NCBI GenBank assembly: GCA_916613615.1
Contig: OU744723.1
Span: forward strand, 30,510,171-30,574,170
From: Steromphala cineraria
Lineage: Eukaryota; Mollusca; Gastropoda; Trochida; Trochidae
DNA length: 64,000 bases
Direction: 5' to 3'
A model generated the notes under the pieces. It was not told the origin of the DNA. It was given only the letters and a program-made list of their open reading frames with translations, and made no database searches. Shown piece by piece: positions 10,584 through 20,316 of the stretch. A program made the translations under genes and the position numbers. How positions within the stretch are numbered: the first letter of the stretch is position 1; every line of letters starts with the position of its first letter.

Positions 10584-13500
10584 GTGTGAGAGACTGCCAG
10601 CGCTGGCCTACAAGATGAGTGTCAGTTGCATGCTGGGTAACACGCTGAGAGTGATGCGTCTAGCGGCGTCCCTCTCCTCCCCCCTAACTCTCTGTGCCTT
10701 CCATCGCCACCTCGCCTCTATACAGAGGTAGGGACACCTTTGTGCAAGCGGTAGTTTTTAACTACCCTTTGACAAACTGTCAAATAACCAATAATGAAAT
10801 GTCATCAGCTTTCAACCAATTAAATCTGTGTTATTCATCATCCTAGCTATCGTTAGATACACTTATTAGTAAATATATAATATAAAATATTGTCTCTACT
10901 CGAGGCTCCATCTTGAGTTTTCTCTGCACAGCTGTCTGAGAACATCACGTAATTAACATTTTCTAATGTAGGTCCAGTTAAGATCTCTGGCAAAGCTTTT
11001 GGTTTCAGAAGCTTGAGGCAACTAATTCTGTAAACCATGCATTAAACTAGTAAAAGTCTGGCATTGTAAATTTTAGTGATCAAGGCCAATAAGTTTCCAA
11101 ACAAGAATAGATGATGTTATGTGTAATGTCTGCCTCCCACGTGTGTTCTCCAGCCGAGGCCTCCAGGTCCTGTGTGCGGGGTTCAGCAGCAAGGCGACCC
11201 GCTTCCCCCTCACTAAACTAGGCCAGCTCCTGGCTCACGACTCAGAGTCCCAGACCGAGGCTGCGTGTAGGGAGAGTGGACTACACGTGCAGGATGGGAC
11301 GGTGTTACTCCTCAAATCGTCATATCAACCTCCAGAACAGGTAAGTCTGAGCATTTGTGCTCTATCAGACTGTCACCAGTTACATTATGACATATAAGAC
11401 TGACCAACTTATCAACAGAGCTATTAATATTGCCTCTCCTTGAAACACTAGATAAACTATAAGAAACAAACAATTATCAACAATTCTCAGACAGCAAATG
11501 CCTGTAAAAGTTCTGTTCAAATTGAAAAAGGCACTGATTACAGTGAGAGTTAGGGATGTCACGATATACCGATGCATCGATGCATCGTCGTGGTACAGTT
11601 CATGATACAATACACGATACAGTCAACTGTATCATGATACAAATTTTTGTGAATATCGTTAACTTTTTTGTGAATATCATTTAATTTTTGTGTGAATATC
11701 GAGTCAATAAATCCAGAGTTGGTTAAATTCCTTGTTAAGGAAGCTTTTATATAGCATTAAATGACTTTTTCCATGAAGAAGTTGTGTTTAAATGCTGGTT
11801 ACTCAGACAAGTCTCTTTAGGAATATTAAATGTAATTCCCTGAATCTTTATCTCACCGTAATAATGTCGCATTTAGTGTATCGCGATATGTATCGTATCG
11901 TAACCTCAGTATCGTGATACGTATCGTATCGCAAGGTACCTGTATCGTGACATCCCTAGCCACTGAGAGTGTATCACTTTATAGATAGACCTGGCAAAGA
12001 CAACTGATGTGATACAGCTGACCACTTGTACAAGCTTTGTTACCCATTCAACACTCTTATGGTCTTCAACTGACCTTACATCAAATTTTGAATGAGATTT
12101 GAAAATTGTAGCACGCTAGAGACAAGAGGACACTAGGAATATAACTAACGTGTGTTGGCAAACAGCATCAATTTGTCAATGTCAGATGAGAATCATGAGA
12201 TTATTTTGTAGTTACTGTCATTCTTTGACTGATCAGTGGCGTAAATGGGAAATGCATATATCCCAAAAGGTGCTACACAGGTTTTTTCAGAATCTTTTCC
12301 AATAAAGATATCAGCAATGTTCCTGGTAGTGTGTGTTGCATTTGTATATTCTACCTTTTTAACTCATCAGGCCTGTAATAAGAGTCACAGGGGCTTCATC
12401 CTTACACCAATTTTCATCTTCTCCTCCAGAAGTATAAGGTCTAGAAAGCTGAAACTTGTGTACAGACTCCTTGACTAGTGCGGATTATAATTTATATTTG
12501 GTTATTTAAGAATTGACTTCAAAATTTATTAAGTTCATGAAGGTATAAACTTAAAAACCGCTGTGCAAACTGTGTAAATCCGCGTAAATTGAAACTTAGA
12601 TTTTGAAGTCAATTCAATAAATATATACAAATTCAATGTTTTAATACGTTTGTTTGCTCCAAATGAACACACTGCAACAAATAGGACTGCACTATTTACG
12701 CGAACAAATTCAACTCTCAACAAAACGAGAGGGATAAAATGTCAATCAAAACATCATTATTATTTTAGCTTCGACTAGTTTACCAGCCAATGAACATTCA
12801 CAACGGAATCACGCAACATCTTGTCACGTGGCCTTGACATTCCTAGTGTCAACCGTTGTACATAAACACAAACTCGCGACTGTTGGATTTGGGATGAAAA
12901 TAGCCGACTATCGTAGGTGCCATACATGTGGCTTAAAAGTTTGACGACAAACAATCAGAGTTTATGTTAAACGACACAGTTCTCTAATCTTGTTGAGAAA
13001 CAAAGCTAGAAACTGCGGCATTTCAATAGCCGATCCCTTGCAACAGCCGCGACTGCGGGAGAGGGAAAACGACCGGGTGTATTGTTATGAAGCCGTGCCA
13101 TTTATCAGACAAACTATAAAATATTTATTGGATATTAGCTTTTTGTAATTTGTGTCTTTTTACTGAACTTTCGCGAACTGGTACAGCATGAAGAAAACGT
13201 TACTTGTTTACAAATAGTTCCGTCATTTGTGGCGTGGCTAAGTGTGAATGGGCGTGGCTAAATGTGATGTGACGTCACGAAATTAAGTTAATGCAGGTGT
13301 GAACTGAATTTCTGTGAATTAGATACACAGATAGCAAATGACATTTATTTATTTTAATTTGGTTACCCTGTGCCCCCTAATAACTATCACAGGGGCCATG
13401 ATCTTAAAACCCATTTTCATCTTCTTCTACAGAAACTTAAGGGCAAGAAAGCTGAAACTTTGTGTACTGAGACTCCTTGACTAGTGAGGATAATAAGTTA

Positions 13501-13940
13501 TAACTTTGGTGTCCCTGTGGCGCCTAATAGTGCCACAAGCGTTACGCCCTTAAAATCTATTTCGTCTTCTACTCAAGAAGTGTAAAAACCAGAAAGCTAA
13601 AAACTGAAACCTTGTGTACATACTCCTTGACCAGTGGAATTATAATTCATAGCTTAAGTGACCCTGTGACCACTACTATGGGAGGAACCACAATGGCCAC
13701 ACCCTTGAGCAAAGTTAGATATGAAGCCTGATGACTTACATGCCCAATGGCTCTATTTTTATATATCATGTGATGTTATCTTTTGATATATTCTGGAAAT
13801 CATGTATAGGTGTGGCTCAACCTCTATTTGCACAAATCTCACCAACTCTGTTGTAGGTTAGATCTGGAGTGTGGGAGTACCTGGAGGGGAGGCTGACAGC
13901 TCTAGATCTACCCCACCTGATGCTGGGTCATAGAACGTAG
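10584..13940 (+). CDS. SAC3/GANP-domain protein, SAC3D1-like; three 3'-terminal exons
   Basis: Exons are 10584-10727 (acceptor TTTCACAATCAG, donor AG/GTAGGG), 11154-11340 (acceptor TTCTCCAG, donor CAG/GTAAGT) and 13857-13940 (acceptor GTTGTAG), joining in one frame to a TAG at 13938-13940. Exon 1 encodes MSVSCMLGNTLRVMRL and ends FHRHLASIQ. Exon 2 encodes RGLQVLCAGF, FPLTKLGQLL, ESGLHVQDG and VLLLKSSYQPPEQ. Exon 3 encodes VRSGVWEYLEGRLTALDL. The order GN..R..RL, then R..L, then FPL..L..LL..D, then GL.V..G.V.L matches the C-terminal half of SAC3/GANP domains, and the short tail suggests SAC3D1 rather than full-length GANP. Family members act in mRNA export (TREX-2) or at centrosomes. Upstream exons are not recognised; they may lie before the window or across the satellites. 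Exon 3 is less certain because it is embedded in a 79-bp tandem array. Confidence 0.7.
11551..11958. mobile_element. hAT-like MITE in intron 2 of the SAC3-like gene
   Basis: A 408-bp element is bounded by inverted repeats TAGGGATGTCACGATA at 11551-11566 and its complement ending at 11958. Flanking octamers are similar (AGTGAGAG left, ACTGAGAG right), which would fit an 8-bp hAT target-site duplication if the ends are slightly offset. The interior is rich in ATCG/CGAT and GTATCGTATCG motifs and has no ORF. It is non-autonomous. Superfamily assignment rests on TIR style and duplication length only. Confidence 0.75.
12355..13665. repeat. Three diverged copies of an approximately 140-bp dispersed repeat
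   Basis: Copies lie at about 12360-12490, 13365-13510 and 13510-13660. Shared landmarks are CACAGGGGC, CCATTTTCATCTTCT or equivalent, AGAAAGCTGAAAC, TTGTGTAC and CTCCTTGACTAGTG. The last two copies are head to tail. Between the first and second copy, GAATTGACTTCAAAAT at about 12510 and its complement at about 12598 form a small stem. No coding capacity is visible. It sits within intron 2 of the SAC3-like gene. Confidence 0.7.
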
Positions 13941-14655
13941 TGGTGGAGTGTGGGAGTACCTGGAGGGGAGGCTTACAGCTCTAGATCTACCCCACCTGCT
14001 GCTGGGTCACAGAACGTAGTGGTGGAGTGTGGGAGTACCTGGAGGGGAGGCTGACAGCTCTAGATCTACCCCACCTGCTGCTGGGTCACAGAACATAGTG
14101 GTGGAGTGTGGGAGTACCTGGAGGGGAGGCTTACAGCTCTAGATATACCCCACCTGCTGCTGGGTCACAGAACGTAGCGGTGGAGTGTGGGAGTACCTGG
14201 AGGGGAGGCTGACAGCTCTAGATCTACCCCACCTGCTGCTGGGTCACAGAACGTAGTGGTGGAGTGTGGGAGTACCTGGAGGGGAGGCTGACAGCTCTAG
14301 ATCTACCCCACCTGCTGCTGGGTCACAGAACGTAGTGGTGGAGTGTGGGAGTACCTGGAGGGGAGGCTTACAGCTCTAGATCTACCCCACCTGCTGCTGG
14401 GTCACAGAACGTAGTGGTGGAGTGTGGGAGTACCTGGAGGGGAGGCTGACAGCTCTAGATCTACCTACCCCACCTGCTGCTGGGTCACAGAACGTAGTGG
14501 TGGAGTGTGGGAGTACCTGGAGGGGAGGCTGACAGCTCTAGATCTACCCCACCTGCTGCTTGATCACAGAACGTAGTGGTGGAGTGTGGGAGTACCTGGA
14601 GGGGAGGCTGACAGCTCTAGATCTACCCCACCTGCTGCTGGGTCACATAACGTAC
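13861..14655 (+). repeat. 79-bp tandem array derived from a coding exon
   Basis: Ten copies are present. GGAGTGTGGGAG occurs at 13866, 13945, 14024, 14103, 14182, 14261, 14340, 14419, 14502 and 14581: a constant 79-bp step except one 83-bp step caused by a CTAC duplication near 14463. Each copy can encode VWEYLEGRLTALDLPHLLLGH in some frame. Only the first copy has an upstream acceptor (GTTGTAG at 13850-13856) in phase with the preceding SAC3-like exon. Because 79 is not a multiple of 3, the frame shifts every copy and copy 1 ends at TAG. The last copy differs at CATAACGTAC, loses that stop and reads on for about 45 codons. Confidence 0.93.
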
Positions 14656-15174
14656 TGGTGTATACAATGTACACAATCAAGTGCAATTGTTTTATTTAAC
14701 TTCGAGATACATGTACATTATGAAAAAAGAGTCTTTGATGTCTTGAAACATGCTTCATATTTTGAAAAATGTAATTTTTAACTTTACTCTATTTTTACTG
14801 TTATTTAGCGCTTACTTCATTCTGTTATGTATATCAAAGGATTTCTCCACCTAGGAAGAAATAATGAAAATTAGAATTGCATTCTTAATTATGTTATCCT
14901 GCTCATTTGCGAGATATGAAACAATATTGCCTTTAAGGCTTCCTTTTTCATTAACTATCTGAAGTGTATATATACTTATATTTATTATATCCTCCACCTG
15001 CAATCAAGGATATATATATGCCATGAATACTTCCTATCTTCCTATCGTTCTGTCACTTCTGTCCAACCAATTACGGAAAAACTATTCCTCGGATTGTTTT
15101 CAAATTTTGCACAAGTCTTCTTCGAGACTAGGAGGTTTGAAGTGCCAACTTACAACTAATGTTTGTAATATTTT
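14656..15174. other. AT-rich spacer between the 79-bp array and the DIRS element
   Basis: No confident gene or repeat. It could contain the 3' untranslated region of the SAC3-like gene. The segment near 15040-15130 looks like a dispersed low-complexity intergenic repeat (CCAATTACGGAAAAACTATTCC), but I could not establish this. Confidence 0.5.
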
Positions 15175-15189
15175 AATTTCTTTCATTCA

Positions 15190-15371
15190 CTACCTCTAAA
15201 CTTATACGCATTTCCTTGTTTGTTTACAAAACATCTAACAACAATCAATACCTTGATCAAGTCTAGAACTAGACATGTCAAACTTTTGAGTCGCAGCAGT
15301 CGCACGAGCTAGCACGTGCAATAACAAATACACGCCCACAATCCCTCAGCCTAAGAGATCACTTTCCTTGT
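15190..15371 (+). repeat. Left inverted terminal repeat of the DIRS element
   Basis: It begins CTACCTCTAAACTTATACGC and ends AGATCACTTTCCTTGT. It is the inverted counterpart of 21595-21776, with about three mismatches over 182 bp. Confidence 0.95.
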
Positions 15372-15839
15372 TGTTCGCAACTTGACAAGACGTTGCTGTT
15401 TTGACTTTGAATATTTCTTACCTTTTGCTACGAAACCTCCCAAGTGTTTCTGTATCCTGATATCGTGAGATTTATCCATATAATCTTCTCTTCATGTTTG
15501 TAATCCTATTTACTCATGTATTTCGCCTTTTTTTCTCGAACGATGTTTGTTCTAAAATGGCGACTTTCTTCCACGTGTTTTGAACACGTCACGGAAATTT
15601 ATCTTGTGTAATTTTTTTCGTGTTTGCTTTTTTATTATTATATGCCTTATAATACTTATTTAGCCCTTTCATGCTTAGCTAAATATGTTTTTGGTATTAT
15701 AATTGCCTCTTTTTATTTCCGTCGGTATTCGGGTTCGGTAAGCCCCGTCTGCTTGTCGACTCACATTATCGATTTTTTCTATGGGCGTTGACTGGTGTCG
15801 TTTTTCTCGCCTACAGTGGCTCATTTTATGACGCTTCAA

Positions 15840-16130
15840 TTTTCACATAATGTCTTGTGTTTATATATATTTGTTTATATATAACTAATTCTTTTCCCTT
15901 TTTTTGTGGAATTCTATGTACGGGAATTTCACATTACTCTATAATTATATTTCTATATATTTATATATTTATATATATATTTATATATATTAATTCATCA
16001 CTTCCTCTATATATATTTATTGATATATATAACCAACTATTTTTCTTTATGTGAATTTCTATGTACGGGAATTTCACATTAATCCATACTTATATATGCA
16101 TATATATAATTTATCACGTCCTCTATATTT
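15840..16130. repeat. TA-rich microsatellite in the DIRS leader
   Basis: Runs of TATATATTTATATATT surround two copies of CTATGTACGGGAATTTCACA at about 15913 and 16052. This is a short internal duplication in the untranslated leader of the DIRS element. Just before the first ORF, TTTCCTTAACTGTTCACAG resembles a 3' splice site ending at 16192, five bases before the ATG, so a spliced leader cannot be excluded. Confidence 0.7.
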
Positions 16131-16196
16131 ATTTATTGGACAGTGTGTTGATATTTTCTGTGTGTTAATGAATTTTCCTTAACTGTTCACAGTATC

Positions 16197-18179
16197 ATGA
16201 ATAACTCCAAGAAGTGTGTGGGCTGCAGCAAGTTTATGTCGGTACTGGACCCTCATCTCTACTGCCCACGTTGCTACGGTGTGAACTGCACCTTTGACCG
16301 GACTTGCGAGTTTTGTGACAGTCTGGACCAGCCAGCCTTCGACGCCTACATCGCCTCCCGTAAGAGAAGCCTTGCCAAGGTCTCGTCCAAGTCGTCTACC
16401 GTCTCTGTTCCCCCTGGTCAGGGCGACCTAGCAGCGGATCTGGCTGAATTCCGGAGGATGGCTGCGACCATGATGCCCTTGATGACCAAACTTATGGGCT
16501 TCGCGGACGACGCTGAGAGTTCTGAGGGTCAAAGGCTTCCCCCGTCGCCAGGGCCAGACTCAGTCTCCCACATAACTGGTCGGCGGGGGGGTGAAGAGAA
16601 GCATGAAGAGGACGTTATTTCCATCGACGCCCCTTCAGCCATCGACTCGGGCCTCCCTACTCCGTCTTCCAGGGACCCTAGACTCTTGAAGAAGGCCAAG
16701 GGCAAGCTCCCCAGATCTGCTACGATTCCACGACAGGACCAGGCAGACATCGGCACGGCCTCTACAGGGACCCGTAAGACCAAGAAGACGAACCGTGCGG
16801 TTCCTCCCAACGGTTCCGCTCCATCCACGCCGGCACCCAACAGCAGTATTGTCCAGTACTCCGGCTCCTCCTCTTCCTCGTCCCATACGGACCGGCGGTC
16901 CGCGGGGAAGGACCAGCAGGATGTGGACCCACAGGCTTCCATGGAACCGCAGGACGTATCAGACCCGCACGGATCTAGCGAGCCTCAACGTTCCGGTGAT
17001 CCCCAGCGCATCGTGGATCCCCAACGGGACGTCCACCGCAAGCAGGTCAACCACACTCCATCGGACAGCCAGCGCTCGGTGCCCCTTCAGCAGTCCAAAA
17101 GGAAGTCGACAGATCCTCCGGAGATCTCCTTCTACGGGTCTCAACCAGAGCCTGCACAAAAGAAGTCGAAGAAAGTGGTCTCAGAAGAATCTTCCTTTCC
17201 GACGTTGGGCTGGTATGATAAGATCGACGAGGTGTACCGCCACTTTCCGGACCTCGTACGGCCCCCAGCGCCATCACAGCCTATTCACAATGACATTAGC
17301 AGGGGGGCACCCAAGGTGAAGGACACTCCAGCGAACTCTCTTCCACCTCCCGACTCTTCGGCTCAGCTAGCGGCTCAACTCTCGGACAGGGTCGGTTCTC
17401 TGGCCTTTGATAAACAGCCAGCCCGGAGCTCCTTTTACAGGGCGTTTCCCTACAAGACTCATAGTGCGAAGTTTGCCAGTACTGAGGAGACCCTTTTGGA
17501 CGATAACTTCAGATACCTGATGGGCAAAGGCACACCCTCTGACCAGATTAATGTGCACGATTCCCGCCTGAGGGAAGTGGAGACGTCGGTCCATAAAGCT
17601 ATGCAGACCTCCTCCTACATCCATTGGTTCGCCGCCACCGCAGCCAGACAGTTCCCTATCATCCCGGATTCGGCGGAACCCACTGGCTCCACCTCGGTTC
17701 CGTTTTCATCTCTGGCCACTGCGTTCGCCTTCTTCGACTCCCTAGGAGATGCAGTTCTCGATCTGGACAGACACCTGCTATGGATCCAGTCTCAGCTCAC
17801 TCTCCTTCGACGGTCTGCTTACGTGAAGCAGCTACCCCAGAATACAGATCCTAAGATTAAGGAGATGTTGTACCAGGCTCCTCTGTTCGGAGGCACTCTC
17901 TTTGGCGACTCAGTGACCAAGGCCTTAGAACGCAAGGACAAGGAGATGGAAAGAAAAAAGAATGAAGATATCCATAATCTTGTCCTGTCTGCTTCTCCCA
18001 GAAGGAGACAGTCTCCCAGGAACAAGCCGTCCACTCCGTCCAGGAAACAAGGGTACCAAAAGAACCAGGGACCCTCTACGCCCAAGAGGAACTCTGACAA
18101 GTTCCCACGCTACGACAAGTTCTCGACTCCCGGCAAGAGTGGTGGCCGAGGCCGAGGCAGAGGCCAGCAGCGGGTTTGA
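16197..18179 (+). CDS. DIRS ORF1, Gag-like protein (660 aa)
   Basis: Likely structural protein of the DIRS element, presumed to package its RNA. It starts at the ATG at 16197. The N-terminus has a cysteine cluster: C7, C10, C23, C26, C31, C37 and C40 in a CxxC-x12-CxxC-x4-C-x5-CxxC arrangement, probably zinc-binding. A long Ser/Pro/Gln-rich, probably disordered middle (about residues 55-400) includes a degenerate PQ/DPQ repeat tract around 240-280. A more ordered region lies at about 400-580. The C-terminus is strongly basic (RGRGRGQQRV at the very end), suited to nucleic-acid binding. It overlaps the RT ORF, which lies in the +1 frame. It ends at TGA 18177-18179, the only stop in this frame until the recombinase ends at about 21197. 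Function is inferred from position and composition. Confidence 0.9.
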   Translation: MNNSKKCVGCSKFMSVLDPHLYCPRCYGVNCTFDRTCEFCDSLDQPAFDAYIASRKRSLAKVSSKSSTVSVPPGQGDLAADLAEFRRMAATMMPLMTKLMGFADDAESSEGQRLPPSPGPDSVSHITGRRGGEEKHEEDVISIDAPSAIDSGLPTPSSRDPRLLKKAKGKLPRSATIPRQDQADIGTASTGTRKTKKTNRAVPPNGSAPSTPAPNSSIVQYSGSSSSSSHTDRRSAGKDQQDVDPQASMEPQDVSDPHGSSEPQRSGDPQRIVDPQRDVHRKQVNHTPSDSQRSVPLQQSKRKSTDPPEISFYGSQPEPAQKKSKKVVSEESSFPTLGWYDKIDEVYRHFPDLVRPPAPSQPIHNDISRGAPKVKDTPANSLPPPDSSAQLAAQLSDRVGSLAFDKQPARSSFYRAFPYKTHSAKFASTEETLLDDNFRYLMGKGTPSDQINVHDSRLREVETSVHKAMQTSSYIHWFAATAARQFPIIPDSAEPTGSTSVPFSSLATAFAFFDSLGDAVLDLDRHLLWIQSQLTLLRRSAYVKQLPQNTDPKIKEMLYQAPLFGGTLFGDSVTKALERKDKEMERKKNEDIHNLVLSASPRRRQSPRNKPSTPSRKQGYQKNQGPSTPKRNSDKFPRYDKFSTPGKSGGRGRGRGQQRV

Positions 18180-20316
18180 CCACCCAACACCCGTTCCCAT
18201 CCAGTCATCAACCCTTGCCCGCCTCCCGATCTTCCCTTTGAATGTAGTTCCTGGTCAGGTCGGAGGTCGTCTTCAACAATTTGCCATCAATTGGCCAATT
18301 GTTTCAGACGACCCCTGGATCCTGTCTGTAGTCTCCCAGGGCTACCGGCTGATTTTCGATTCGCTTCCCCCGACGACCTTCATCCCGGAGGGGCCCCGTT
18401 TTCATCTTTCTGGTCGTCCTTTGGTGGCAGCAGAGGACGCAATTCAGAAGCTTTTGCTGAAGGAGGCAGTTATAGAACTGGATCCGGCCACGGTTTCCCG
18501 CGGGTTCTATTCTCCAGTTTTTCTGGTTCCGAAGAAGGACACGGACGAATTGCGGATGATTATAGATCTGAAGATTTTGAACCGGAACTTCCTGCAGAGA
18601 CCTCCGCACTTCAGGATGGAGTCGATACCGGCGCTGAAACTGGCTCTAAGACCAGCGGACTGGATGGTCTCGTTAGACCTCAGGGATGCGTATCTCCACG
18701 TCCCGATTCACCCAGCGTCCCAGAGGTATCTTCGCTTTGCTCTCAACGGCAGGTTGTTCCAGTTCAGGGTTCTTCCATTCGGGATCTCGATAGCACCTTG
18801 GCTTTTCACACGCATCACAGCTCCGGTTCTGAGTTTTCTTCACTCCAGGTCCATCAGGATTCACGGGTACCTGGACGACTTCCTCTTACCAGACCAGTCT
18901 CATCGCAGTCTGGAGACGAACAGAGACCTTGCCGTTTTTATCTTGGAGCATCTGGGTTTCATCGTCCATCCAGAGAAGTCAGACTTCACTCCGTCCCAGA
19001 GAGTGAAGTATATTGGAGCCATTTTCGACACGGGGATCTCGAAGGTTCTTCCGCCGGGGGACAGGGTCACGGTAGCTCGGAATTTGATCCGTTCCATGTC
19101 TCAGTCTCCACAAACCTTAAGGCAATGGATGTCCCTGTTGGGCAAGCTCACGAGCATGCAGGATTTGACCAACAGGGGGAGGCTGAGGCTCCGTCACTTT
19201 CAGTTTTGGATCAACTCCGTCAGATCGCTCGAGCTTTCGACTCTTTGTTATCCTCCTCCAGAGATTCTCCACTCGCTTCGTTGGTGGCTTCAAGACCAGA
19301 ATGTTCTGCAGGGTGTTCAGTTGGTCCCTTTCGTGCAGGATGTTCTGCTGGTGACGGACGCGTCAAGTGTCGGTTGGGGGGCTCACCTCATGGACCAGAT
19401 GATTCAGGGATCTTGGTCTCTGGAAGAAGCTCCTCTTCACATCAACCAGCTGGAACTGTTAGCCGTTCTGAAGTCTCTTCAGTTCTGGCAGGACCAGCTG
19501 AAGGGAAAGAAGCTGATGTTGGCCTCAGACAACACCACGGTAGTGGCTTACGTCAATCGCCAGGGAGGCACTCGATCAAAGGGATTGCTAGACCTCTGTC
19601 TTCAACTGTTCGACTGGATCGACAGGAACGGCTGTCAACTCAGAGCCAGACACATTCCAGGCCATCTGAATGTTCTGGCAGACAGTCTGTCTCGTCCGAA
19701 CCAGATCCAGTCAACAGAATGGACTCTGCATCCCACCTCCTTCAAGATGGTCTCAGACTTGTGGGAATCCCCGATGATAGACCTGTTTGCGACCAGACTC
19801 AACACACAGCTCCCGGTCTACGTCAGTCCAGTTCCGGACCCTCAGGCCTTCGCCATAGACGCAATGTCGATCAGCTGGGACGGTCTCCATGCTTACGCCT
19901 TCCCTCCGCCAGCATTGATTCCAGCAGTATTGGAGAAGGCGAGACGTCACAGCTGCATCATAATTCTGATTGCTCCAGCGTGGCCCAATCGTCCTTGGTT
20001 TCCGGATCTGTTGACGGCGTCAACTCATCCGCCGGTGCAACTGCCAGTCTCTCCAACGTTACTAAGACAGCCAAGGTCCGACAGGTTTCATCGAAATCCC
20101 GAGTCTCTTTGTCTTCACGCTTGGAGGTTATCCAGCGTAATCTCAGGAGTAGTGGCTTCTCCCAAGAAGTTGCAGAAGCTGTCCGCGGAGGGCTCAGAGC
20201 TTCTACCTCTGCCCTCTATGATTGCAGATACAGCAAATTCACCGAGTGGAAGCAGCAATTCCAGCCTGATGCTGCTATCTCCATTCCGCTCGTCGCTGAG
20301 TTCTTGCTCTTTCTAA
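17962..20316 (+). CDS. DIRS ORF2: reverse transcriptase, RNase H and Dam-like domain (784 aa)
   Basis: Copies the element RNA into DNA. The first ATG in frame is at 17962, overlapping ORF1 by 218 bp in the +1 frame; the true start or expression mode (frameshift, re-initiation) is not known. The leading region has GGRLQQFAINW (about 101-111) and DPWILSVVSQGY, typical of DIRS RTs. RT spans about residues 185-360, with D239 in SLDLRDAY and the YLDD box at 303-306. RNase H spans about 460-580, with D466 (TDAS), E498 (QLELL), D523 (SDN) and D574 (LADSLSR). After it, residues 600-684 (IDLFATRLNTQ, DAMSISW, YAFPPP, ILIAPAWP, PWF) match the Dam-like methyltransferase-type domain reported for DIRS elements, with FPPP where an NPPY-type motif would lie. 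All core catalytic residues are present, so it could be active. Confidence 0.95.
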   Translation: MKISIILSCLLLPEGDSLPGTSRPLRPGNKGTKRTRDPLRPRGTLTSSHATTSSRLPARVVAEAEAEASSGFDHPTPVPIQSSTLARLPIFPLNVVPGQVGGRLQQFAINWPIVSDDPWILSVVSQGYRLIFDSLPPTTFIPEGPRFHLSGRPLVAAEDAIQKLLLKEAVIELDPATVSRGFYSPVFLVPKKDTDELRMIIDLKILNRNFLQRPPHFRMESIPALKLALRPADWMVSLDLRDAYLHVPIHPASQRYLRFALNGRLFQFRVLPFGISIAPWLFTRITAPVLSFLHSRSIRIHGYLDDFLLPDQSHRSLETNRDLAVFILEHLGFIVHPEKSDFTPSQRVKYIGAIFDTGISKVLPPGDRVTVARNLIRSMSQSPQTLRQWMSLLGKLTSMQDLTNRGRLRLRHFQFWINSVRSLELSTLCYPPPEILHSLRWWLQDQNVLQGVQLVPFVQDVLLVTDASSVGWGAHLMDQMIQGSWSLEEAPLHINQLELLAVLKSLQFWQDQLKGKKLMLASDNTTVVAYVNRQGGTRSKGLLDLCLQLFDWIDRNGCQLRARHIPGHLNVLADSLSRPNQIQSTEWTLHPTSFKMVSDLWESPMIDLFATRLNTQLPVYVSPVPDPQAFAIDAMSISWDGLHAYAFPPPALIPAVLEKARRHSCIIILIAPAWPNRPWFPDLLTASTHPPVQLPVSPTLLRQPRSDRFHRNPESLCLHAWRLSSVISGVVASPKKLQKLSAEGSELLPLPSMIADTANSPSGSSNSSLMLLSPFRSSLSSCSF

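Noticed and set aside
11341..13856. Additional SAC3 exon in intron 2
   Set aside because: No open segment with family resemblance and paired splice sites; the joined phases of exons 2 and 3 need none.
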